33,261 bases of DNA, taken from positions 1 to 33,261 of the forward strand of contig CAJYJW010000065.1 in assembly GCA_913775025.1 (NCBI GenBank). Reading direction: 5' to 3'. The translations under genes and the position numbers were made by a program. A model generated the notes under the pieces. That model saw only the letters and a list, made by a program, of their open reading frames with translations. It had not been told where the DNA came from and did no database searches. Of the stretch, positions 1-7,683 are shown piece by piece; position 1 is the stretch's first letter, and every line of letters begins with the position of its first letter. The DNA comes from an uncultured Sphingomonas sp. Its GTDB lineage: Bacteria; Pseudomonadota; Alphaproteobacteria; Sphingomonadales; Sphingomonadaceae.

Positions 1-153
1 GGGGCCATCGGGCGGCGGTTTCCGGGGATCCGATCCGTGATCGGCGTGCAGCGCGCGGAGAGCGGCGAGACTGTGGCGGAGGGGGAGGCGCCGCCGCCGT
101 CGTCGCTCGCGGCCATCGTCGATGCGGTCAGGACGCTTGGGTCGCCAAGCTGA
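1..153 (+). CDS. C-terminal fragment of an unidentified protein
   Basis: The frame is open from the first base and ends at a TGA at 151-153, giving about 50 residues. The tail has a Glu/Pro-rich stretch (EGEAPPPSS) followed by a short, probably helical end (LAAIVDAVRTL). The start lies outside the window. I do not recognise the family. The alternative is that this is non-coding sequence with a chance open frame. The codon pattern, with G or C mostly at third positions, fits a real gene end, and the following 96 bases to the convergent gene are short enough to be a normal intergenic gap. Confidence 0.4.
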   Translation, partial: GAIGRRFPGIRSVIGVQRAESGETVAEGEAPPPSSLAAIVDAVRTLGSPS

Positions 154-249
154 ACGTTCTAGCTATCGGGGTGGGCGGGGCAGGATGATCGCCCCCGTCG
201 TTAGCGAGGCGGCTGCGGACCCTACCGCGATCCCACCGCGACGCCGTGC

Positions 250-1371
250 TCAGAAGGGGCGGCCGGGCGGGCCGGAAAGATCCAGCGGTCTGGCCCGGAT
301 CCATTTCGATACGATCAGCTTTTGACCGGACACCACGGGCAGGCCGGCATGGCGCGAAGAGGGGTCCGGCCTCCCGTCTGCCATCATATTGCCAAAGCTG
401 ACGGCATCGCCGAGGCCGCCCCGCACCCTCAGGCCCGACGACAGGAAAAGCGTTTCGCCACCGCGATAGTCGGTGTTGAGATAGATCAGGAAGGTCGTGG
501 CACGCGGATTGTCCGTGCCGGTAAGCGCGTCGATATGCGGCTTATATTCCTCGCCGGGCCGATAACGCAGAATCTGCGCTGGCTCCCCCTGCTCGGGCGC
601 GGTCGCCGTCGCCTTCGCGATCCGGCGGTTGATCGCATGGATGAAGGGCGTCTCCAGAACGAAAGGGAAGGCGGCGGCGTGCGATGTCCGCACCGGATCA
701 CGCATCGGCTGGCCGGAGCGGGGATCGACGACCATCGACGGCTGTAGGTACGGGGCCGCCGCATCGATCAGGAGGCGGCATTCCTCCGGCGTAAGAAAAG
801 CCGGATAAGCGGTGACGTTCGGCGCCGTGCCGATCGGGACGCTGGCGGCCGCGTCACTCGCGTCCCCGTTGGCGTCAAGCCTCATCGCGTCGATCGACGC
901 CAGTTCGCGCGCGGCATAGAGATCGCTTCGGGCGCGGCGCGTCAGGTGAGCGATGGCCGCCGGCCAATCCCGCTCGCTGCCGGCACCGTTCGCCAGCATC
1001 GCGATGTAGACTGGCTCCGCATCCGCACGGCCGTGATCGGCGGCACGGCCGAACAGACGCCGGGCTTCGCCAAGATCGCGGCGAATGAGATCGCCGGAGA
1101 GGCGCCATGTCGCCAGGGTGAAAAGGGCGTCCGCGTCGGTGCCGCTGCCGGTCAGTAGGGCGAAGGCTTCGCCGATGCGCCCGGCGGCGGCAAGCGCTTC
1201 GGCCTGTTCCGAGGGTGTCCGTGGTCTGGTCGTCAAAACCCGTCTTTCAAGATGGCCGTCGAAACGGGCGTCCGCATCACGACCTAAACCGCGACGAGCG
1301 CCCGATCCATAGGAAGCGCAAGCCACGAGCGAGGCGATAGCCGATCGACGGACCGATCGCGGTGGTATCAA
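250..1371 (-). CDS. 2OG-Fe(II) oxygenase (prolyl 4-hydroxylase type) with Sel1-like repeats
   Basis: The C-terminal half (about residues 185-361) is a prolyl-4-hydroxylase-type double-stranded beta-helix. Iron ligands are H279 and D281 (HID) and H341 (SRHAG), and K351 (GQKLIVSKW) is the expected 2-oxoglutarate anchor. Residues about 50-165 look like Sel1/TPR helical repeats (AEALAAAGRIGEAF, ARRLFGRAADHG). Such enzymes hydroxylate protein or small-molecule substrates using O2 and 2-oxoglutarate; the substrate here is unknown. The first 45 residues are Arg/Ala-rich and do not resemble the family. A TTG at 1236 (residue 46), preceded by a GA-rich stretch, is a possible true start giving about 328 residues. 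The gene is divergent from a TonB receptor across about 100 bp. PiuC-type oxygenases often sit beside iron-siderophore receptors, but this is not an obvious PiuC. Confidence 0.8.
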   Translation of the reverse strand: MIPPRSVRRSAIASLVACASYGSGARRGLGRDADARFDGHLERRVLTTRPRTPSEQAEALAAAGRIGEAFALLTGSGTDADALFTLATWRLSGDLIRRDLGEARRLFGRAADHGRADAEPVYIAMLANGAGSERDWPAAIAHLTRRARSDLYAARELASIDAMRLDANGDASDAAASVPIGTAPNVTAYPAFLTPEECRLLIDAAAPYLQPSMVVDPRSGQPMRDPVRTSHAAAFPFVLETPFIHAINRRIAKATATAPEQGEPAQILRYRPGEEYKPHIDALTGTDNPRATTFLIYLNTDYRGGETLFLSSGLRVRGGLGDAVSFGNMMADGRPDPSSRHAGLPVVSGQKLIVSKWIRARPLDLSGPPGRPF

Positions 1372-1481
1372 GACCGGCGATTCGGCCCCCGCTGCAGGGC
1401 GTCGCGTACGGACCGGTCGCTTCCCTTATATACGACGGGATATAGCCTTGCTAGAGCGCGTGCGAAGCAATGGGGCGCAAC

Positions 1482-3890
1482 ATGGGGGCATCGATGGTCA
1501 GGTCATTCGCGTTCGCGCTATCGGCGGCGGCGATAATTTCTCCTCTCACCCCCGCGAATGCCGAAGCGGCGGGCGCAGCGGAGACGGCGGAGGCAAGCGC
1601 GCCATATGACGGAGGTTTGCCCGACGTCATCGTCACCGCGCGTCGCCGGGCCGAGGACGTCCAGAGCGTGCCGGCGGCGATCTCGGTGGTGGGCGGCGAT
1701 CTGCTGGACCAAAGCTATACGGTCAACACGCAGGCGCTGACCACGCTGATCCCCAGTCTGAACTACAGCTCGGCGAACCCCCGCAATACCGCCTTCACCA
1801 TACGCGGCCTCGGATCGAGCGTCGTCGCGGTCAGCCAGGCGAACGACGGGCTGGAGCCGGGCGTCGGCTTCTATGTCGATCAGGTGTATCATGCGCGTCC
1901 CGCCACGGCGGCGTTCGATTTCGCCGACATCGATCAGGTGGAGGAATTGCGCGGGCCGCAGGGCACGTTGTTCGGCAAGAACACCACCGCCGGCGCGCTG
2001 AACATCACGACGCGGGCACCGACCTTCACGCGGGAAGGGTTCGCCGAATTCTCCTATGGGGAGCGGAACTTCGTTCAGGCGAAGGGTTGGGTATCAGGCC
2101 CGATCACCGATACGATCGCCTTCCGCCTCTCCGGCGTATCCACCCGCCGGGATGGCGTGCTGGACAATGTGCGCACCGGCCGCGCCGCCAACACGCTGGG
2201 GACGCAGGCGGTGCGCGGCCAGCTTCTGTTCGTGCCTGATGATCGGTTCCGGCTGCGCCTGATCGCCGACTTCACCAATTTCCAGGCCTATTGCTGCACG
2301 CAGGTCTATCTGCGCACCGGCACCAGCCTACGCGCGCCCAATCGCCAGTTCGGCGGGCCGAACGGCCTTGCGGCCCAATTCGGCTATGCGCCCCCCAGCA
2401 CCGATCCCTATGATCGCAAGACCGATATCGACGGGCCGCTGGGCGTCGATACCAACGAAGGCGGGATCAGCGCGATCGCCGACTGGACGACCGGCATCGG
2501 CACGCTCACCTCGGTCAGCGCGTGGCGCTTCTGGAACTGGGATGCGGAGAACGACCGGGACTATACGGGCATTCCGATCCAGATTTCCCAGCATATCCCC
2601 TCGCGGCAGGATCAATATAGCCAGGAATTGCGGCTCGCCTCGAACGGGAGCGGGCCGGTCTCTTATGTGGCCGGGCTATACGCCTTCCGCCAGAAGATCG
2701 TCGGGCGGCCGATCAGCATCTACGGCCCGGCGGCGGCGCGCTATCTGATCGGCACGACCACCGGCGCGGTCAATACGCCGGTCCCGGCCAATCTGCTCGA
2801 CGGGTACGGGCAGGACGGCCGCACGAACTTCGAAACGAACAGCTATGCCGCTTTCGGCGAGGTCAACTGGCGCATCCTGCCCGCCGTCACGCTGACGGGC
2901 GGGCTGCGCTACACGCATGAGGATAAGGAGGGCACATACGATACCACCGTCTCGGGCGGGCCGACGGTCACTAACACGGCGCTAATCAACGCCCGTCTCG
3001 GCGTGCTGCGCCCGCAGAGTTACGCGGCGCGTGATCGCGATGGGAGCTTCTCCGGCCGCGGCAACATCGCCTGGGCGTTGAGCGACGCCGTGCTCGCCTA
3101 CGCCAGCTACGCGCGCGGCTTCAAGTCGGGCGGGATAAACATGTCGGGCCTGCCGCTCGACAACAACAACCGGCCCGTGCTGGCGACCGCCGTCGTGCGG
3201 CCCGAGCGGAACGAGACGTGGGAGATCGGCCTAAAAAACAGGTTGTTCGGCAACCGCCTGATCCTGAACGTCGATGGCTTCTACACGAAGGTGCGCAACT
3301 TCCAGGCGACGGTCGTCGAAAATTCACTGACGCAGACGGTGCAGCTGCGTGGCTATCTGTCCAACATCCCCGAGGTTACGGTGACGGGGATCGAGGCGGA
3401 TGCGACCGCGCTGATCCTGCCGGGGCTCACCGCGCGCGCGGGCCTCGCCTATTCGGACGGGACATACAGCGACTATCCCGCCGGGCCTTGCGCGCTCGAG
3501 GTGCAGACCGCCGCCACGACGCAATGCAGCCTGACCGGGCGGCGGCTCGCCTCGCTGCCTCGCCTGGCGATCACGGCCGGGGTCGATTACGTCCGGCCGG
3601 TCGGGGCGGGGGAGGTGTTCCTGCATATCGATACGGCATCGCGGACAGGCTTCAACGGCGACCCGAGCCTGTCCCGCTTCACCTATATTCGCGGATATAA
3701 TCTCACCAACGCGAACCTCGGCTATCGTTTCGCCAGCGGGGTGGAGCTGATCGTTTTCGCCCGCAATCTTTTCGATGCCGACTATATCCAGAACGTGACG
3801 ATACAGGCGGGCAATTCAGGGCTGATCGTGGGTACGCCCAGTGATCCGCGTACGATCGGCGGCACCCTCCGCTTTCGCTTTCGCGCGTAA
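1482..3890 (+). CDS. TonB-dependent outer-membrane receptor
   Basis: The protein is about 800 residues with a Sec signal peptide ending near PANA. An N-terminal plug follows, with a TonB-box-like stretch (DVIVTARRR) and plug motifs (TFTIRGLGSS-like, EELRGPQGTLFGKNTTAGALNI). A 22-strand-type barrel region rich in aromatic/Gly alternation runs to the end, with RGFKSGGINM typical of the large sphingomonad receptor group. It should import a TonB/ExbBD-energised ligand across the outer membrane. The ligand cannot be read from sequence; this subgroup covers iron chelates and also plant or aromatic compounds. Three in-frame ATGs are possible (1470, 1482, 1494). The latter two each have a GGGG five to six bases upstream, so I chose 1482 with 1494 close behind. 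It is divergent from the oxygenase gene. Confidence 0.9.
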   Translation: MGASMVRSFAFALSAAAIISPLTPANAEAAGAAETAEASAPYDGGLPDVIVTARRRAEDVQSVPAAISVVGGDLLDQSYTVNTQALTTLIPSLNYSSANPRNTAFTIRGLGSSVVAVSQANDGLEPGVGFYVDQVYHARPATAAFDFADIDQVEELRGPQGTLFGKNTTAGALNITTRAPTFTREGFAEFSYGERNFVQAKGWVSGPITDTIAFRLSGVSTRRDGVLDNVRTGRAANTLGTQAVRGQLLFVPDDRFRLRLIADFTNFQAYCCTQVYLRTGTSLRAPNRQFGGPNGLAAQFGYAPPSTDPYDRKTDIDGPLGVDTNEGGISAIADWTTGIGTLTSVSAWRFWNWDAENDRDYTGIPIQISQHIPSRQDQYSQELRLASNGSGPVSYVAGLYAFRQKIVGRPISIYGPAAARYLIGTTTGAVNTPVPANLLDGYGQDGRTNFETNSYAAFGEVNWRILPAVTLTGGLRYTHEDKEGTYDTTVSGGPTVTNTALINARLGVLRPQSYAARDRDGSFSGRGNIAWALSDAVLAYASYARGFKSGGINMSGLPLDNNNRPVLATAVVRPERNETWEIGLKNRLFGNRLILNVDGFYTKVRNFQATVVENSLTQTVQLRGYLSNIPEVTVTGIEADATALILPGLTARAGLAYSDGTYSDYPAGPCALEVQTAATTQCSLTGRRLASLPRLAITAGVDYVRPVGAGEVFLHIDTASRTGFNGDPSLSRFTYIRGYNLTNANLGYRFASGVELIVFARNLFDADYIQNVTIQAGNSGLIVGTPSDPRTIGGTLRFRFRA

Positions 3891-4224
3891 GGTAGCATCG
3901 CCGGCCTATCTCGACCGTGGGAGGATGAGCACGATGAGGTCTGGCCCGCGACTCTCGATCCTCTCCGCTGAACGGTCAGAAGATGTCTGCCATGCATGGT
4001 GTGGGGAGGAGGATCGATCTGCGCCCTAGCGCGCAGCGATGATAAGCGTCGGCCGCATCGTCAGCGCGCCGCCGTAACACCTCAGAATATCGCGAGCCCA
4101 ATTTTCATTGTTGCGGTTCGCGATGACCGTGCGTGACGAAAAGTCGCTGCGCCCTGGTTGAAACCTACTACGGCGTGAGAAAGATTTTGACACGAAAATC
4201 AATGCCGTGCGTTCCGCATGAGAA
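3891..4224. other. gene-free stretch after the TonB receptor
   Basis: No convincing gene. A 31-codon frame (ATG 3934 to stop 4029) has a strong GGGAGG nine bases upstream but unremarkable composition and no recognisable product. A 6-bp stem (CTGCGC 4019-4024 with GCGCAG 4031-4036, 6-base loop) could be a weak transcription stop but lacks a T run. The region from about 4080 to 4200 is richer in A and T than the flanks and has a TTGACA at 4187-4192, a possible -35 element for the next gene. No good -10 follows at the right spacing. Confidence 0.4.
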
Positions 4225-5430
4225 GTGGAGACGCGATTGAAGACACCTCATTCTGCCGAACGTCAGCCCATCCTGGAGAATGGCCGCGTGCGGAAGATGG
4301 CACGTTCGGCGCATGCCTATGTCCGTGGGAACACCGCGAAATTCTACGAATGGCTGGAAGCTTCGCCGGCCGCCGCGCGCGTGCCGCAAGGGCCGGCGAT
4401 ATGGATCTGCGGGGACTGCCATCTCGGCAATCTGGGGCCGCTGGCCAATGGCGAGGGCCATGTAGAGGTGCAGATCCGCGATCTCGATCAGGCTGTCATC
4501 GGCAATCCGGCGCATGATCTCATCCGGCTAGGCCTCTCTCTCGCCACCGCCGCGCGCGGGTCCGATCTGCCCGGAGTTACGACCGCCCGCATGGTGGAGG
4601 CGATGGTCGAGGGCTATGCAGCCGCGATGCGCGATCCGGTGGAAGGGGATGGCGGGCCGGAGCCGGAGGCGGTCCGTAGCGTCCGGCGCAAGGCACTTGG
4701 CCGGCGCTGGCGTCATCTGGCGAAGGAGCGGCTGGACGCGATCGAGCCGACGATCCCGCTCGGCCGCAAATTCTGGGCGCTCGATCCGGAAGAGCGGGCC
4801 GGGCTGAAGGCCGTATTCGACGATCCGGCCATCGCGGATCGCATTCTTGCTTTCGAAGGCAAGCATGGCGGTCGCACGATCCGCATGGTCGATGCGGCCT
4901 ATTGGATGAAGGGGTGCAGTTCGCTCGGCCTCCATCGTTATGCCGTGCTGCTCGGGCTCAAAAGCGCGCGCGGCCGTTCCAGCTATGCGTTGGTCGATCT
5001 CAAGGAAGCGGTGGACCCGATCGCACCCGCCTCGCCCGATGCCGTCATGCCGGCGGACAATGCGGAGCGCGTCGTCGCGGCGGCCCGTGCGTTGTCGCCC
5101 CATCTCGGCAAACGCACGATCCCGGTCCGCATGGGGGGGCGATCCTTCTTCATTCGCGAGCTGGCGCCGCAGGATCTGAAACTGGAGATAGAACAGTTCA
5201 GCAAGGGGGAGGCGGTGCGGGCGGCCCGCTACCTCGCCTTCGTGGTCGGTAAGGCGCATGCGCGGCAGATGGACGATGACACGCGTCATGCCTGGAGCGA
5301 CAGGCTGGACGCGGATCGGCGGGGCGCGATCGATGCGCCGGGTTGGCTTTGGGAAAGCGTCGTCTCGCTGGCCGGCGCGCACGAGGCGGGATATCTCGAG
5401 CATTGCCGTCGCTATGCGCTGGCGGCGTGA
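4225..5430 (+). CDS. DUF2252 family protein
   Basis: The protein is about 400 residues with the DUF2252 signature near the N-terminus: an ICGDCHLGNLG motif, followed by a QIRDLDQA segment and a PAHDLIRL segment. These recall the catalytic and metal-binding Asp pattern of kinase-like (APH-type) folds, and the family has been related to such kinases. No substrate is established, so I give none. No signal peptide or membrane segment is visible, so it is probably cytosolic. The frame can start at GTG 4225 or at TTG 4237. The TTG has the better ribosome-binding site (GGAG six bases upstream). The stop lies only 8 bases from the 3' end of a tRNA gene on the opposite strand. Confidence 0.8.
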   Translation: METRLKTPHSAERQPILENGRVRKMARSAHAYVRGNTAKFYEWLEASPAAARVPQGPAIWICGDCHLGNLGPLANGEGHVEVQIRDLDQAVIGNPAHDLIRLGLSLATAARGSDLPGVTTARMVEAMVEGYAAAMRDPVEGDGGPEPEAVRSVRRKALGRRWRHLAKERLDAIEPTIPLGRKFWALDPEERAGLKAVFDDPAIADRILAFEGKHGGRTIRMVDAAYWMKGCSSLGLHRYAVLLGLKSARGRSSYALVDLKEAVDPIAPASPDAVMPADNAERVVAAARALSPHLGKRTIPVRMGGRSFFIRELAPQDLKLEIEQFSKGEAVRAARYLAFVVGKAHARQMDDDTRHAWSDRLDADRRGAIDAPGWLWESVVSLAGAHEAGYLEHCRRYALAA

Positions 5431-5438
5431 CGGGCGGG

Positions 5439-5515
5439 TGGTGGCCTCTGAGGGATTCGAACCCCCGACGCCCACATTAGGAATGTGGCGCTCTATCCTG
5501 CTGAGCTAAGAGGCC
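5439..5515 (-). tRNA. tRNA-Arg (anticodon CCT)
   Basis: Read on the minus strand, this is a 77-base cloverleaf including an encoded CCA end. The 7-bp acceptor stem GGCCTCT pairs with AGAGGCC. The D-arm contains TAGCTCAG. The anticodon stem CCACA/TGTGG encloses loop TTCCTAA with anticodon CCT (bases 5479-5481), and the T-arm contains GGTTCGAAT. It decodes the AGG arginine codon. The discriminator base is A (5442) and the CCA occupies 5439-5441. Confidence 0.96.
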
Positions 5516-5533
5516 GCACCGCACCGCATCGCC

Positions 5534-5562
5534 GCAATAGCTTTTGCCGGCCGGCTTGTCGA
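5534..5562 (-). promoter_or_regulatory. likely promoter of the tRNA-Arg gene
   Basis: On the minus strand TCGACA (5557-5562) is separated by exactly 17 bases from TATTGC (5534-5539). This gives a sigma-70-like -35/-10 pair with one mismatch in the -35. The -10 ends 18 bases before the mature tRNA 5' end, leaving a short leader. The call rests on spacing and position only. Confidence 0.45.
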
Positions 5563-5637
5563 TTGCGGAGCGATGCCGTCCCATCGGCCGAACGACTTTG
5601 ATGGACCATGCGCCGCCATAGCGACTATGGCCACCGA

Positions 5638-7653
5638 ATGGAGATGGAAAACAGGCGGATACGGCAGGCCGGGGCATTGGCGTTGCTGCTGGCGACGCCG
5701 GGCGTCGCGCAATCGGAATCGGCCGCATCGACGACCGAGGATATCGTCGTCCTCGGCCGAAGCCTGCCGCTGCCGCCCGGCACGCCTGCCTATGGCGCGG
5801 TCGTGATCGGGCGGGACCGGCTGACCAGCAGCCCGTCCGGCCGGATCGAGGGGGTGCTGGCCGATGTCGCGGGCTTTCAGCAGTTTCGCCGCTCCGACAG
5901 CCGCTCGGCCAATCCCTCCGCGCAAGGGGCGACGCTGCGCGCGCTGGGCGGCAACGCGTCGAGCCGCACGCTGGTGCTGCTGGATGGCGTGCCGGTGGCG
6001 GATCCCTTCTTCGGCTATATTCCGTTCTCCGCACTGGTGCCCGATCGCCTCTCGCTGGTACGGATAACGCGGGGCGGCGGCAGCGGCGCATTCGGCGCGG
6101 GCGCGGTCGCCGGCACGATCGAACTGGCGAGCGCCGGGCGGGACGAGTTGCCCGCCGTCGCCGCCAGCGCCTTCTACGGCAGCCGCTCAGCCAGCGAGAT
6201 CGCCGCCACCGTCTCGCCGGATCTCGGGGCAGGCTACGCCACCCTGTCCGGCCGGTGGGATCGCGGCGACGGGTTCGACACCACGCCGCGCGCCCAACGC
6301 ACGCCTTTCACCGCGCGTGCCGCCTACGAAAGCTGGTCCGCCAATCTGCGTGGCGTGGCGCCGGTCTCGGGCGATGCGGAGATACAGGCGCGCGCCACGC
6401 TGTTCCACGATGATCGCACGCTGCGCTTTCGCGGCGCCGATTCGGTCAGCGAGGGGCAGGACGCCAGCCTCCGCCTCATCGCGCGCGGGGCGTGGAAGGT
6501 GGATGCGCTCGCCTATCTGCAGGCGCGCAATTTCGCCAATGTGGTGATCAGCGCCGCGACCGGCCGCCGCACGCTCGATCAGCGCAATACCCCCTCGATC
6601 GGCCTTGGCGGCAAGCTGGAGGTGCGCCCGCCGGTGGGCGAGGCGCATGTGCTGCGGATCGGCGGCGATGTCCGTCGCGCCTCCGGCACGCTCTACGAAG
6701 ATGCCTATAACGCGACGACCGGCGCGGCCACGGCGCGCCGCAAGGCCGGTGGCGCGCAGACCACCGCCGGCCTGTTCATCGAGGACGACTGGACGCTCGG
6801 ACGCCTCGTGCTGACGGGCGGTGCGCGGGCCGATCGCTGGACCATCACCGATGGAACATTCCAGACGGCAGGCGCGACCGGCCCCGCCACGCTCACCCGC
6901 TATCCGAATCGATCCGGCTGGGAGGCGACCGGGCGGGCGGGCGCGCTTTTCCGGGTGACGGACGCGATCGCCCTGCGCGCCGCCGCCTACACCGGCTTTC
7001 GCTTGCCGACTCCGAACGAACTGTACCGCCCCTTCGTGGTGTTTCCGATCACCACCGCCGCCAATGCCTTGCTCGATCCGGAGCGCCTGCGCGGCGTGGA
7101 GGCGGGGGCCGACGTAACGCTGGGCGGGATCAGGCTGGGCGCGACCCTGTTCGACAACCGCCTGCGCGATGCGATCGCCAACGTGACGACAGGCCCGAAC
7201 ATGCGCCAGCGCCGCAACGTGAACGCCATCGTCGCACGCGGTGTCGAACTCACCGCCGCCGCGAGCCTAGGCGAGGTGTCGCTCGACGCCTCCTACGCTT
7301 ATTCCCATGCGCGGGTAAAAGCGCCGGGGCAGGCGTTCGATGGCTTGCGCCCGTCGCAGACGCCAGCGCACAGCGCCAGCGCGACGCTCGGCTGGGCGCG
7401 GGCGGCGGGGCCGGCGGTGTCGATGACGGTCCGCTACGTCTCCCGCCAGTATGAGGACGATCTGCAAGTCGATGCGCTGCGCCCCGCGCTGACTGTGGAC
7501 GGCGTGGCGAGCGTGCCGCTGTTTCGTTCGCTGCGCCTGGTCGGCCGGGTGGAAAATCTGTTCGATGAAACGGTGGTGACGCGCAACGCGGGCGGATCGA
7601 TCGATCTCGGCACGCCCCGCACCTTGTGGATCGGCCTGCGCCTGACCGGTTGA
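5638..7653 (+). CDS. TonB-dependent outer-membrane receptor (small type)
   Basis: About 670 residues: a signal peptide (ALALLLATPGVAQ), a TonB-box-like EDIVVLG, then a plug with motifs GATLRALGGNASSRTLVLLDG, PDRLSLVRITRGGGSGAFG and GAVAGTIEL. A barrel follows with the family-typical AYTGFRLPTPNELYRPF region and a C-terminal VGRVENLFDETV segment. The plug resembles BtuB/catecholate-type receptors, but the ligand cannot be assigned. The frame opens at ATG 5608. I prefer ATG 5638 (or 5644), which places the signal peptide at the N-terminus; none has a strong Shine-Dalgarno. It ends convergently 30 bases from the siderophore receptor, with a strong stem-loop between them. Confidence 0.88.
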   Translation: MEMENRRIRQAGALALLLATPGVAQSESAASTTEDIVVLGRSLPLPPGTPAYGAVVIGRDRLTSSPSGRIEGVLADVAGFQQFRRSDSRSANPSAQGATLRALGGNASSRTLVLLDGVPVADPFFGYIPFSALVPDRLSLVRITRGGGSGAFGAGAVAGTIELASAGRDELPAVAASAFYGSRSASEIAATVSPDLGAGYATLSGRWDRGDGFDTTPRAQRTPFTARAAYESWSANLRGVAPVSGDAEIQARATLFHDDRTLRFRGADSVSEGQDASLRLIARGAWKVDALAYLQARNFANVVISAATGRRTLDQRNTPSIGLGGKLEVRPPVGEAHVLRIGGDVRRASGTLYEDAYNATTGAATARRKAGGAQTTAGLFIEDDWTLGRLVLTGGARADRWTITDGTFQTAGATGPATLTRYPNRSGWEATGRAGALFRVTDAIALRAAAYTGFRLPTPNELYRPFVVFPITTAANALLDPERLRGVEAGADVTLGGIRLGATLFDNRLRDAIANVTTGPNMRQRRNVNAIVARGVELTAAASLGEVSLDASYAYSHARVKAPGQAFDGLRPSQTPAHSASATLGWARAAGPAVSMTVRYVSRQYEDDLQVDALRPALTVDGVASVPLFRSLRLVGRVENLFDETVVTRNAGGSIDLGTPRTLWIGLRLTG

Positions 7654-7675
7654 GGGCCGCCCAGGCGGGCGGCCC
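7654..7675. terminator. stem-loop between convergent receptor genes
   Basis: A perfect 9-bp inverted repeat, GGGCCGCCC (7654-7662) and GGGCGGCCC (7667-7675), with a 4-base loop AGGC. It sits immediately after the stop of one receptor and 8 bases before the stop of the convergent one. The stem would form in both transcripts. No T run follows on either strand, so it may act as a bidirectional terminator or as a 3'-end RNA stabiliser. Confidence 0.6.
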
Positions 7676-7683
7676 CATGCACT

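Noticed and set aside
177-195. Short GGGGC/GCCCC stem between the left-end fragment and the oxygenase gene
   Set aside because: It has five base pairs, a 9-base loop and no T run, which is too weak to call a terminator.
122-325. 67-codon plus-strand frame near the left end
   Set aside because: It overlaps both the end of the first gene fragment and the end of the oxygenase gene, and its composition is Arg/Gly-rich without motifs.
3841-4029. Small plus-strand frame after the TonB receptor, with a GGGAGG before an internal ATG at 3934
   Set aside because: Its first part overlaps the receptor gene, the residual 31 codons have no similarity to anything I know, and no downstream gene is coupled to it.
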